The notes under the pieces are model-generated. The model saw nothing but the letters and a program-made list of their open reading frames with translations, was not told where the DNA came from and did not search any database. 17,536 bases of DNA. Source: Candidatus Methanomethylophilus sp. UBA78 (lineage in GTDB: Archaea; Thermoplasmatota; Thermoplasmata; Methanomassiliicoccales; Methanomethylophilaceae). The stretch's first letter is position 1. The number at the start of each line of letters is the position of its first letter. The position numbers were made by a program, and so were the translations under genes. The stretch spans positions 31,063 through 48,598 of the forward strand of contig DARY01000030.1 in assembly GCA_002503545.1 (NCBI GenBank), read 5' to 3'. Below, piece after piece: positions 7,709 to 14,446 of this stretch.

Positions 7709-8215
7709 TCATTCCTTCCTGACGGAATTGGCGTAGACCTTTTCCGCCAGGTCCCCGATCTCCGCCCCCGAGTCCCTCAGCACGAGGAGGGCGGCGACGG
7801 CGGTGTCCACACCGAGCTTCTTGCGGACCGCATTGCATTCGGCTATGAACTTACCCTTGTTGTCCCAGCCGTATTTCCCGGAAAGATCCACCATCTCCGG
7901 GAAGATGTCCGCGGCGGCCTTCGCGGGCGCTTTCGGTTTCTTCATCCTGGCGGCCACCGCCTCCCTCACGGCATCGGTGGGACGGTAGGCGACCGGGACC
8001 TGCAGGGAGGAGAAGTCCGTCCCCGGCCTGAGGTATCCCCCGGAAGAGGACACGGCCCCGCTCTCGACGAGGACCTGCATAAGCGCCGACGCCTCCTTGG
8101 AGGACATCCACTTCACGTCGAGGGTGACGTACATGGTGAATTCCTTGGGGGTCACCACGTCCTTCCCTATGCTGCGGAAGAACGCGGCCGCGCATACGTT
8201 GAGCTCGTCCGACAT
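7709..8215 (-). CDS. DUF2240-like archaeal protein of unknown function
   Basis: This 168-residue soluble protein resembles the archaeal DUF2240 family: an N-terminal region AAFFRSIGKDVVTPKEFTMYVTLDVKWMSSKEASALMQ-like in layout (HTH-like helices, about 10-50), a Lys/Pro/Ala-rich linker (about 90-105), and a helical C-terminal part with FPEMVDLSGKYGWDNKGKF (about 109-127). The family call comes from memory and is moderate. The ATG at 8215 has GGAGG about five bases upstream and an AT-rich TATA-like run at 8238-8247. It is divergent from rpoK and convergent with MBF1. Its helical, partly HTH-like make-up suggests nucleic acid or protein binding, but no function is known to me. Confidence 0.78.
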   Translation of the reverse strand: MSDELNVCAAAFFRSIGKDVVTPKEFTMYVTLDVKWMSSKEASALMQVLVESGAVSSSGGYLRPGTDFSSLQVPVAYRPTDAVREAVAARMKKPKAPAKAAADIFPEMVDLSGKYGWDNKGKFIAECNAVRKKLGVDTAVAALLVLRDSGAEIGDLAEKVYANSVRKE

Positions 8216-8307
8216 TTCGCCTCCAAATCAGGCCGCTCTTATTTTTACTTACCCCTCTCTCGCATGCGCGCGTTATTAGTAGTTTTAACTAACACTAAAA
8301 GCAAAGC

Positions 8308-8315
8308 TTTATAGC
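8308..8315 (+). promoter_or_regulatory. TATA box of the rpoK-rps2 operon
   Basis: CTTTATAG is centred about 45 bases before the rpoK ATG at 8357, giving a leader of roughly 20 bases that carries a ribosome site. It places the transcript start downstream of a GTG at 8324 and so excludes that codon as start. Confidence 0.55.
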
Positions 8316-8347
8316 CGACATCCGTGTACGTCGTCTCCATTCAGTAT

Positions 8348-8352
8348 GGTGA
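8348..8352 (+). promoter_or_regulatory. Ribosome binding site of rpoK
   Basis: GGTGA four bases before the ATG at 8357 fixes the rpoK start, unlike the apparently leaderless genes elsewhere in the window. Confidence 0.55.
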
Positions 8353-8356
8353 CCTT

Positions 8357-8527
8357 ATGAAATACACTAGGTTTGAAAAGGCTAGGATCATCGGCTCCCG
8401 CGCGTTGCAGATCTCCTATGGCGCACCTGTCCTGGTCGACTATCCTAAGGACATGCTCGACCCCATTGACATCGCCATGCTGGAATTCGACAAAGACGTG
8501 GTCCCCATCACGGTTGTCAAGAACTAA
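8357..8527 (+). CDS. rpoK: DNA-directed RNA polymerase subunit K
   Basis: A 56-residue archaeal homologue of eukaryotic Rpb6 and bacterial omega, which clamps and stabilises the largest RNA polymerase subunit. Hallmarks are YTRFEKARIIGSRALQISYGAP near the N-terminus (residues 3-24) and the acidic DPIDIAMLEF stretch before the hydrophobic end PITVV. The short form starting at ATG 8357 matches the usual archaeal length of 55-60, and GGTGA lies upstream; a GTG at 8324 would add 11 unlikely residues. rps2 follows after 12 bases, the common archaeal order, although enolase, often present between them, is missing and rpoN is not upstream. Confidence 0.95.
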   Translation: MKYTRFEKARIIGSRALQISYGAPVLVDYPKDMLDPIDIAMLEFDKDVVPITVVKN

Positions 8528-8539
8528 AGAGGAATCCAA

Positions 8540-9166
8540 ATGAGCGACAACGACGACGTTCAGGTCATCGACGGCGAACTCCTCGTCCCCGAGGATGTTT
8601 ATCTCACATCCGGTGTTCACATCGGAACCCAGTACAAGAGCGCAGACATGAAGGACTTCATCTACAAGGTCAGGCAGGACGGACTCTATGTCCTGAATGT
8701 CAAGAAGACCGACGAGAGGATCAGGGCCGCCGCCCACTTCCTCGCCGGATTCGACCCCAAGAGGATCCTCGTGGCATCCGCCAGGCAGTACGGACAGCGC
8801 CCCGCCAGGGAGTTCTCCAAGGCCATCGGGGCCCCCGCCTTCGCAGGACGTTTCGTCCCCGGAACCCTCACCAACCCCATCAACCCCAGCTTCATGGAGC
8901 CCGACGTGCTCGTCGTCACCGACCCCGCCGCCGACAAGCAGGCCCTCGCCGAGGCCATGAACCTCGGTATACCCATCATCGCCATGTGCGACGCCAACAA
9001 CGAGACCCGCAACGTGGACCTCGTCATCCCCACCAACAACAAGGGAAGGCGCTCCCTGGCCTGCATCTACTGGCTCCTTACCCGCGAGGTGCTCGTCGCC
9101 CGCGGAGACATAAAGGACCCCGCAGACTTCAAGATGGAGATCGAGGACTTCGAGGCCAAGTACTGA
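8540..9166 (+). CDS. rps2: 30S ribosomal protein S2
   Basis: A 208-residue archaeal/eukaryotic-type S2 (uS2, SA) protein of the small ribosomal subunit. Visible signatures are TSGVHIGTQ (23-31), the RQDGLYVLNVKKTDERI segment, RFVPGTLTNP (104-113), PDVLVVTDP and the conserved IPIIAMCDANNETRNVDLVIPTNNKGRRSL block. GAGGA lies just before the ATG at 8540, 12 bases after the rpoK stop, so the two form one operon. A six-base GC hairpin follows the stop. Codon use is strongly biased to C-ending codons, as expected for a highly expressed gene. Confidence 0.97.
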   Translation: MSDNDDVQVIDGELLVPEDVYLTSGVHIGTQYKSADMKDFIYKVRQDGLYVLNVKKTDERIRAAAHFLAGFDPKRILVASARQYGQRPAREFSKAIGAPAFAGRFVPGTLTNPINPSFMEPDVLVVTDPAADKQALAEAMNLGIPIIAMCDANNETRNVDLVIPTNNKGRRSLACIYWLLTREVLVARGDIKDPADFKMEIEDFEAKY

Positions 9167-9173
9167 GGGCAAA

Positions 9174-9189
9174 GCCCCCTTGCGGGGGC
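9174..9189 (+). terminator. Hairpin after rps2
   Basis: GCCCCC and GGGGGC pair perfectly around TTGC, seven bases past the rps2 stop and before memo. No T-run follows directly, so it may be a weak terminator or processing point that lowers memo expression relative to rps2. Confidence 0.4.
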
Positions 9190-9240
9190 ACCCCCGGTAC
9201 ATCGGCAAAACCTATTACGGACCAAATCCATTACTTTTCC

Positions 9241-10050
9241 ATGCGCGTTCCAGCCGTTGCGGGTACGTTCTACCCGTCGGACCCCGTATCCCTCAGGTCC
9301 CAGATATCCCAGTGTTTCAGAGAGGGCCCCGGCGAACCGGCCGCGGCCGCCGGAGGGAGGAGGATAGCGGCCGTCGTCTCCCCCCACGCCGGATACCGTT
9401 TCTCGGGTAGATGCGCCGCCCATTCCTTCAAGGCGCTGGCGGAGGACGGCCGTCCCGAGGCGTACGTGGTTATCGGTCCCGACCACTACGGGGTACCCTA
9501 CGAGAGCGTCATGTGCAGCGACGGATACGCGACCCCCCTGGGCCGCTGCGACGTCCACCAGGACATAGCCAGAAGGCTCAGGGAGCTGATCCCGGACGAT
9601 TGCCGTGCGCATCTCAGGGAGCATTCGGTCGAGGTCGAGATCCCGTTCATACAGTACATAGACCCGGACGCCAAGGTGATCCCGGTGATAATGGGGAGGC
9701 AGAACAGGCAGTCCGCGGAGCGTCTCGCCGAGGCCGTGAGGACGGCCTGCGCCGGACACGACGTCGCGATAGTCGCCTCCAGCGATCTGGTACATTACGT
9801 CCCCAAGCCGTACGCCGACGCGATGGACTCCCTGTTCATGGAGGCCGTGGCATCCGGCGACGTATCGGCGGTGTACGAGTTGGTCGAGAGGGAGAACCTG
9901 TCGGTCTGCGGGTACGGTCCGGTGGCCGTGGCGATGATGCTCTCCGGCGGCAGGAAGGAGGTCCTCAACATCACCGATTCCTCGGAACCGAACGGTTCCG
10001 GCGGCACCCCGGTCGTGGGGTACGGATCCGCCGTCATGTACAAATCCTGA
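9241..10050 (+). CDS. memo: MEMO family protein
   Basis: A 269-residue member of the MEMO1 (AmmeMemoRadiSam B) family, structurally related to extradiol dioxygenases. The metal/active-site residues known from human MEMO1 appear to be kept: His49 in SPHAGY, His82 in GPDHYG, Asp182 and His185 in SSDLVHY, and Cys223 in SVCGYG. The start MRVPAVAGTFYPSDP is the classic family N-terminus. It lies 74 bases after rps2, and archaeal genomes often keep memo next to rps2; the mevalonate kinase that commonly follows is absent. The weak CTATTACG at about 9212-9219 could be a separate leaderless promoter. The biochemical role in archaea is not established. Confidence 0.94.
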   Translation: MRVPAVAGTFYPSDPVSLRSQISQCFREGPGEPAAAAGGRRIAAVVSPHAGYRFSGRCAAHSFKALAEDGRPEAYVVIGPDHYGVPYESVMCSDGYATPLGRCDVHQDIARRLRELIPDDCRAHLREHSVEVEIPFIQYIDPDAKVIPVIMGRQNRQSAERLAEAVRTACAGHDVAIVASSDLVHYVPKPYADAMDSLFMEAVASGDVSAVYELVERENLSVCGYGPVAVAMMLSGGRKEVLNITDSSEPNGSGGTPVVGYGSAVMYKS

Positions 10051-10071
10051 AATGTGCCAGATGATGGTTTT

Positions 10072-10097
10072 CCGGCCGTCCGCGGACGGACGGCCGG
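10072..10097 (+). terminator. Terminator hairpin between memo and the RPA operon
   Basis: CCGGCCGTCCG and CGGACGGCCGG form a perfect 11-base stem around a four-base loop, followed by TTTAAAAG on the plus strand. It fills the 60-base gap between two convergent stops. It best fits termination of memo and could also stop the RPA operon from the other side. Confidence 0.65.
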
Positions 10098-10110
10098 TTT
10101 AAAAGTTCCC

Positions 10111-11019
10111 TCAGATGCGCTTCAGGTACCTGAGGTTGGGCTCGTAGATCACTCCTTTATCCATCAGGTTGTTGGTGATCTCCTCGAGCTCCATGCTGGA
10201 GATGCCCTCCTGCTCCGCCCTCCTCTCGAGTTCGTCGCGCGGGGCGCCCTTGCCCTCGGTGTCGAGTTCCGTCAGGAGCTCGAGCACGATGTCCTCCTTG
10301 TCCTCGGAATCATCGTCCGCGGACGGGGACTCGAGGTCGATCTCCTCCGGGTTCTCCGAGAGGTCCTCCTGGAGTCCCAGGTCGATGTTCTTGTCCGGGA
10401 GCAGCGTCCTGAGGGCCGCCTGTATGGACTTCAGGAACATGGCGGAGTCCGGGGTGCCGTACTTCTCGAGCGCCAGGGCGATGCCTTTGGCGGAGAGTTC
10501 CGGGAAGCCCTCCTTCTCCAGGCCCTTCTCGGTCCTGTCCGCGGCACCCATGGCCTTCTTCATGTCCACGAGCCTCTTCCAGGTGGACTTGGCCGTGTCG
10601 AGCAGCCATTCCTTCTGGGTGTCCGCGTTTATGGGTATGATCCTCTCGGGACGCACGGAGACGTACGTCCTCTGGTCCTCGGTGGTGTACGATTTGACCT
10701 TCCCGACCACCGCGACGAGGCACGGGGGCTCTAAGTCCACCATGGCGGCGGCGGCCTCGGGCTGGTACCTCCCGATGTTGATGTAGACGGTGCCGCTGGC
10801 GACGTCCTGTATCCTGCCCCTCCACATGGGCTCGTCGGGAGTGCCGACGTTCTCCTTCTCCGTGAGTACGCCTGCGATGAGGACCCTGTTGATCACGGCC
10901 CCCAGCCTGCTGAGCTGATAGGAGGGCATCTTCTCCGCCTCGGCCTTGATCTCGAAGGAGGCCGTGTTCAGTTCGGACGAGAACACCCTCCAGGCGGTCT
11001 CCCTGTTCCCGGCGCTCAC
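10111..11019 (-). CDS. RPA-associated protein (COG3390 type)
   Basis: A 302-residue archaeal RPA-associated protein, which works with RPA in binding single-stranded DNA during replication and repair. It shows the family-type N-terminus RETAWRVFSSEL (6-17), an OB-fold region (about 45-130), a middle helical part, a strongly acidic stretch (about 205-245) and a C-terminal winged-helix-like segment (about 245-302) resembling the protein-docking end of RPA32. The start is GTG at 11019, overlapping the TGA of the upstream RPA gene as GTGA, with GGAGG nearby, so the partners are translationally coupled. It ends at a GC-rich hairpin shared with the convergent memo gene. Confidence 0.92.
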   Translation of the reverse strand: MSAGNRETAWRVFSSELNTASFEIKAEAEKMPSYQLSRLGAVINRVLIAGVLTEKENVGTPDEPMWRGRIQDVASGTVYINIGRYQPEAAAAMVDLEPPCLVAVVGKVKSYTTEDQRTYVSVRPERIIPINADTQKEWLLDTAKSTWKRLVDMKKAMGAADRTEKGLEKEGFPELSAKGIALALEKYGTPDSAMFLKSIQAALRTLLPDKNIDLGLQEDLSENPEEIDLESPSADDDSEDKEDIVLELLTELDTEGKGAPRDELERRAEQEGISSMELEEITNNLMDKGVIYEPNLRYLKRI

Positions 11020-12341
11020 ATCGATCCCTCCACTTCGTCGTAGAGCTTCTCAGCCTCGGCCTGCACGTCCACTTTGGATATGTCGGCGGAATGGACTATC
11101 ATCTGCGGTCCGAAATCGTCGGTCATGATGTTCCCCTTCACGGTGACTTTCTTGAGTATGAGGGCGCCGGCCATCATGTCGGCCACCGCACCCATGTCTC
11201 CTTTCTTCTTTGCTATCTCCTCCGCCCTGCCCAGGGTGATGCCGGTGATCTTCTCCGTCTCGGCCCTGCCGATGACGGCGCTGATGGCTCCGGTGCCGTC
11301 GTCGACGGTCGCCTTCAGCCTTAGGTCCATGACCGGTTCTATGCGGCCGTGGACGGTGCATTCGTCCGACAGGACCGAGCGGTTGCACTGCGGGCATCTC
11401 TTTATGAGGCCGCTGCCCGCCCTGAGGTCCACCAGGGTCCCGGTGATCGATATGTCGAGTCCGCCCCCGATCCTGACGACCTCCTCGACGGTCTTGGCGG
11501 ACACCCCGTCCGCCACGGTGCCGATGTCCTTGTCCGAGCGCTCCACCTCGGTGTTGTCGCCGAGGTTCAGTTGGGGTATGCCCTTCCAGGCGCGTATGTA
11601 GGCGTTCTTGGCGCGGACGACGTCGCCCTCCTTCAGGCCGAAGTCCTTCCATGCCGTGAACTGGATCCTCCCGGTCCGGTCGGCCATCATGCCTCCCCAG
11701 ACCGTCTTCTCCTCCCCCTTGACGTTTATGGTGCGGGAGGACAGGTCGGAGACCTTCCCCGTGACGGTGCAGTTCTTTGTCTGGTCGGTTATGCTGCCGA
11801 TGTCCATCTCCTGCGCACCGGTTCCGGCGGCGCGCGATACGTTGTTGAAGGAGACCTCGGTGTTGGGTTCCACCTTGCCGCGGTTCCCGATGTTTATCTG
11901 GACCTGGTCGCGCCATTTCTTGGTGTATGCGTTGCGGAACGTGTACACGGAGCCCTTCTCGTAGTCCCCCGTGTCGCTCCATATGGTGAACGGCGTGGTC
12001 CCCGTGTCGTCGCCGGCTATGCCGGAGATGATGGTCTTCTCCACGCCCTTTGCGTTGATCTTCTTCTTCTCGACGAACACCATCTTCGCCACGATGGTCA
12101 CGTTCATCTCGGTGCCTTCGAGTTCGGCGATCTTCTTGGTCACGCTCTGCCCTCCGACGGCGGGGCGCGTGTTCCCCAGTTTCTTCAGAATTCCGCTTCT
12201 CGCGAATTCTTCCGGGATATGGAAGACGTTGATGTAGCTGTCGACCTCCTTGCGTATGGTCTCCTCGTCAACCTTCCCGTCCAATGCGTCGTACAGATCC
12301 CTTACGATCGGTTCGATGTCTGTTTTCTCAAAATCATCCAT
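11016..12341 (-). CDS. rpa: Replication protein A, single-stranded DNA-binding protein
   Basis: A 441-residue archaeal RPA large-type subunit that coats single-stranded DNA. It carries repeated OB folds (about 75-165, 185-265 and 295-425) with the paralogous pair DDTGTTPFTIW (111-121) and DRTGRIQFTAW (221-231), plus a zinc finger with Cys316, Cys319, Cys328 and His331 inside the last OB region. The N-terminal 60 residues are helical. The ATG at 12341 is chosen because the family-like sequence MDDFEK begins there; in-frame ATGs at 12431 and 12467 add Gly/Lys-rich residues with no support, and a possible TATA box at about 12443-12450 would put the transcript start past them. It overlaps the RPA-associated gene by four bases. 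Confidence 0.92.
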   Translation of the reverse strand: MDDFEKTDIEPIVRDLYDALDGKVDEETIRKEVDSYINVFHIPEEFARSGILKKLGNTRPAVGGQSVTKKIAELEGTEMNVTIVAKMVFVEKKKINAKGVEKTIISGIAGDDTGTTPFTIWSDTGDYEKGSVYTFRNAYTKKWRDQVQINIGNRGKVEPNTEVSFNNVSRAAGTGAQEMDIGSITDQTKNCTVTGKVSDLSSRTINVKGEEKTVWGGMMADRTGRIQFTAWKDFGLKEGDVVRAKNAYIRAWKGIPQLNLGDNTEVERSDKDIGTVADGVSAKTVEEVVRIGGGLDISITGTLVDLRAGSGLIKRCPQCNRSVLSDECTVHGRIEPVMDLRLKATVDDGTGAISAVIGRAETEKITGITLGRAEEIAKKKGDMGAVADMMAGALILKKVTVKGNIMTDDFGPQMIVHSADISKVDVQAEAEKLYDEVEGSM

Positions 12342-12500
12342 GTTCTCAGGCCTCTTCTTCCAGTTTATGCTGAGGCGGTTTGCTGCCTTACCGCATCCGT
12401 CCGGAGGACTTCCGCGATTGGAAATCTCCATACTTTTTGCTGTTATTAACTTATGCACTGCATGCATCCGAACGCGTCGGACTGTAAGAAAAACGGTATC

Positions 12501-13157
12501 TCAGAACAGGGACATGCCGTCGTCGGAGAGGAACAGGTTCCTGACCGACGGCGTCCCGGCAGTGGGCGAAGCGCACACGCTGGCACAGTAGCCCTTCGGG
12601 GATTTCAGCTCATGCAGGGTCCATCCCGGCCTCTCCAGACGGAAGCCCTCCTGCCCGGGGACGGCCACCCCGAAGGAGCCGAGGTCCAGGGACAGGCTCC
12701 TGCCGAGGGCCTTGAGGTAGCTCTCCTTGCCGGTCCATATGCGGCAGGCCGCGGTCCTGCTCCACCGGCCGCCCTCGCCGATGAGGGCGAGCTCCTCCCC
12801 CGTGAAGACGAAGGGGAAGGTCCCGGGGTCGAGGAAGGACACCTTCTCCGTGTCCGCCCCTACCGGTTCGTCGGAGACGGCGATGAGCGTGTACGCACCC
12901 GAGCGGGCGGCGCTGAAATGGGGTCCCCCGACGAAGTACGGTTTCCCGAAGCGGTCCCTCTTCAGCTTCCCCCGGACGTCGTAGGTCTCGCGCACGTACT
13001 CTATCAGCATGCCCGTCCCGGCCGAGCGGGCGCGGTCCTCCGGGCCGCCGCAGGAAAGGACCCCGATGGCCCTGTCCTCGGGCAGCACCGTCAGCGAGTT
13101 GATCAGGATACCGCCGTTCAGCAGCGGCGATATGTCCAGGAAATAGCATTCCAGCAC
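12501..13157 (-). CDS. Sfp-type 4'-phosphopantetheinyl transferase
   Basis: The enzyme family moves the phosphopantetheine arm from coenzyme A to a serine of a carrier protein. The 218-residue product has the family series: GKPYF (71-75) then HFSAARSG (80-87), the Mg-binding pair Asp102/Glu104 in VGADTEKV, and WTGKESYLKALG (141-152) with Glu145 and Lys149. The length fits Sfp-type enzymes (about 220-240). The start is GTG at 13157: TATATATT at 13181-13189 is centred 28 bases upstream, implying a leaderless message, whereas the longer frame to 13271 would cross both promoters and enter purP. No carrier protein, NRPS, PKS or fatty-acid gene is in the window, so the target is unknown. Confidence 0.88.
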   Translation of the reverse strand: MLECYFLDISPLLNGGILINSLTVLPEDRAIGVLSCGGPEDRARSAGTGMLIEYVRETYDVRGKLKRDRFGKPYFVGGPHFSAARSGAYTLIAVSDEPVGADTEKVSFLDPGTFPFVFTGEELALIGEGGRWSRTAACRIWTGKESYLKALGRSLSLDLGSFGVAVPGQEGFRLERPGWTLHELKSPKGYCASVCASPTAGTPSVRNLFLSDDGMSLF

Positions 13158-13180
13158 GCATGCCGTATGGGTTCCGTTAC

Positions 13181-13189
13181 CTATATATT
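13181..13189 (-). promoter_or_regulatory. TATA box of the phosphopantetheinyl transferase gene
   Basis: The AATATATAG reading on the minus strand is centred 28 bases before the GTG at 13157 and decides that start. Confidence 0.6.
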
Positions 13190-13233
13190 CGCCCCGACGC
13201 CGCGGGATGCCGATGTCGGGTGGGACCACTACA

Positions 13234-13241
13234 TTTAAAAA
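13234..13241 (+). promoter_or_regulatory. TATA box of purP
   Basis: TTTAAAAA is centred about 24 bases before the ATG at 13262; no Shine-Dalgarno lies between, so the message is probably leaderless. Confidence 0.6.
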
Positions 13242-13261
13242 TGGGAAACCAATAAGCGAAT

Positions 13262-14335
13262 ATGGTTCCAAAGGATAAGATCTACGATATTCTGGACGCC
13301 TATGATACGAGCAAGCTCACGATAGCAACCCTCTGCTCGCATTCGTCCCTGCAGATCTTCCACGGTGCCCGCAAGATGGGTTTTAGGACCATCGGTCTCG
13401 TCACCAAGAACAACCAGAAGGTCTACGACGCCTTCCCGCTCGCCAAGCCGGACAAGTTCATCAGCTACTCCGATTACGACGACATGGAGGAGCGCAGCGG
13501 CGAGCTGCTGGACGAGAACGTCATACTGATCCCCCACGGTTCCTTCGTGGAGTACATGGGGGCCAAGAAATTCGAGGACTTCTCCGTCCCCTCGTACGGC
13601 AACCGCGCCGTCCTCAGCTGGGAGTCGGACAGGGACAAGCAGAGGTCTTGGATCACCTCCGCCGGGGCGCCCATGCCGCGCCTCATCACCGACGCCCGCG
13701 AGATCAAGGAACCGGTCATGGTGAAGTACCACGGGGCGAAGGGGGGACGCGGTTTCTTCATCGCCAAGGACTACCCGGACTTCAAGCTGGGCATCGACAG
13801 CAGCCAGCCCTACACCGTGCAGGAGTACTGCCTCGGAACCAGGTACTACCTCCACTTCTTCTACGACCCGCTGAAGACCGACGGGTACAGGATAAAGCAG
13901 GGCGGCTCCCTGGAACTGCTGTCCATCGACAGGCGCGACGAGTCCAACATCGACGAGATGTACAAGCTCGGCAGCATCGAGGATGCCAAGAGGCACGGCC
14001 TTTACCCCTCCTTCGTGGTCACCGGGAACACCCCCGTCGTCATAAGGGAGTCCCTCCTGCCCAAGGCCTTCGAGATGGCGGAGAACATCGTCAACCGCTC
14101 CTACGAGCTGTTCGGCGGCATGTGGGGCCCGTTCTGCCTGGAGACGGTCGTCAACGACAAGCTGGAGTTCAGGATATTCGAGATATCCACCAGGATAGTG
14201 GCCGGGACCAACCCGTTCATCAACGGCTCCCCCTACGCCGAGATGATATACCCGGGCATGAGCACCGGCGCGAGGATGGCCATGGAGATCCGCGACGCCA
14301 ACCGCGACGGCAAGCTGAAGACGCTGATCTCCTGA
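13262..14335 (+). CDS. purP: FAICAR synthetase PurP (formate-dependent)
   Basis: PurP uses ATP and formate to convert AICAR to FAICAR, replacing the folate-dependent PurH step of bacteria in many archaea. The 357-residue length is typical. Signatures are IATLCSHSSLQIFHGARK (21-38), PHGSFVEYMG (91-100), the ATP-grasp glycine loop KYHGAKGGRGFF (155-166), YTVQEYCLGTRYYLHFFY (184-201) and the metal-site region EFRIFEISTRIVAGTN (302-317). The ATG follows a TATA box by 24 bases. It is divergent from the phosphopantetheinyl transferase and 112 bases before the class I aminotransferase, which has its own promoter. With purL and purQ it marks de novo purine synthesis, but the two loci are about 11 kb apart. 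Confidence 0.96.
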   Translation: MVPKDKIYDILDAYDTSKLTIATLCSHSSLQIFHGARKMGFRTIGLVTKNNQKVYDAFPLAKPDKFISYSDYDDMEERSGELLDENVILIPHGSFVEYMGAKKFEDFSVPSYGNRAVLSWESDRDKQRSWITSAGAPMPRLITDAREIKEPVMVKYHGAKGGRGFFIAKDYPDFKLGIDSSQPYTVQEYCLGTRYYLHFFYDPLKTDGYRIKQGGSLELLSIDRRDESNIDEMYKLGSIEDAKRHGLYPSFVVTGNTPVVIRESLLPKAFEMAENIVNRSYELFGGMWGPFCLETVVNDKLEFRIFEISTRIVAGTNPFINGSPYAEMIYPGMSTGARMAMEIRDANRDGKLKTLIS

Positions 14336-14402
14336 CCGCGGCGCACGGCGTACGGCACCCTCCGCGGGCCCCGTATCCATGTCCGCTCTTACCTTTTCGT
14401 AA

Positions 14403-14410
14403 CATATATA
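14403..14410 (+). promoter_or_regulatory. TATA box of the class I aminotransferase gene
   Basis: CATATATA is centred about 40 bases before the ATG at 14447, leaving a leader of some 14 bases with a purine-rich GAGGGG that may act as ribosome site. Confidence 0.6.
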
Positions 14411-14446
14411 ACGACCCTGTTTAATCCCAGTGGGCGAGGGGCCATC

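Noticed and set aside
8324..8356. GTG start giving a longer RpoK
   Set aside because: It falls upstream of the expected transcript start, while GGTGA precedes the ATG at 8357 and gives the usual length.
13158..13271. N-terminal extension of the phosphopantetheinyl transferase to 13271
   Set aside because: It would cover both divergent TATA boxes and overlap the purP start; the family-like sequence begins after the GTG at 13157.
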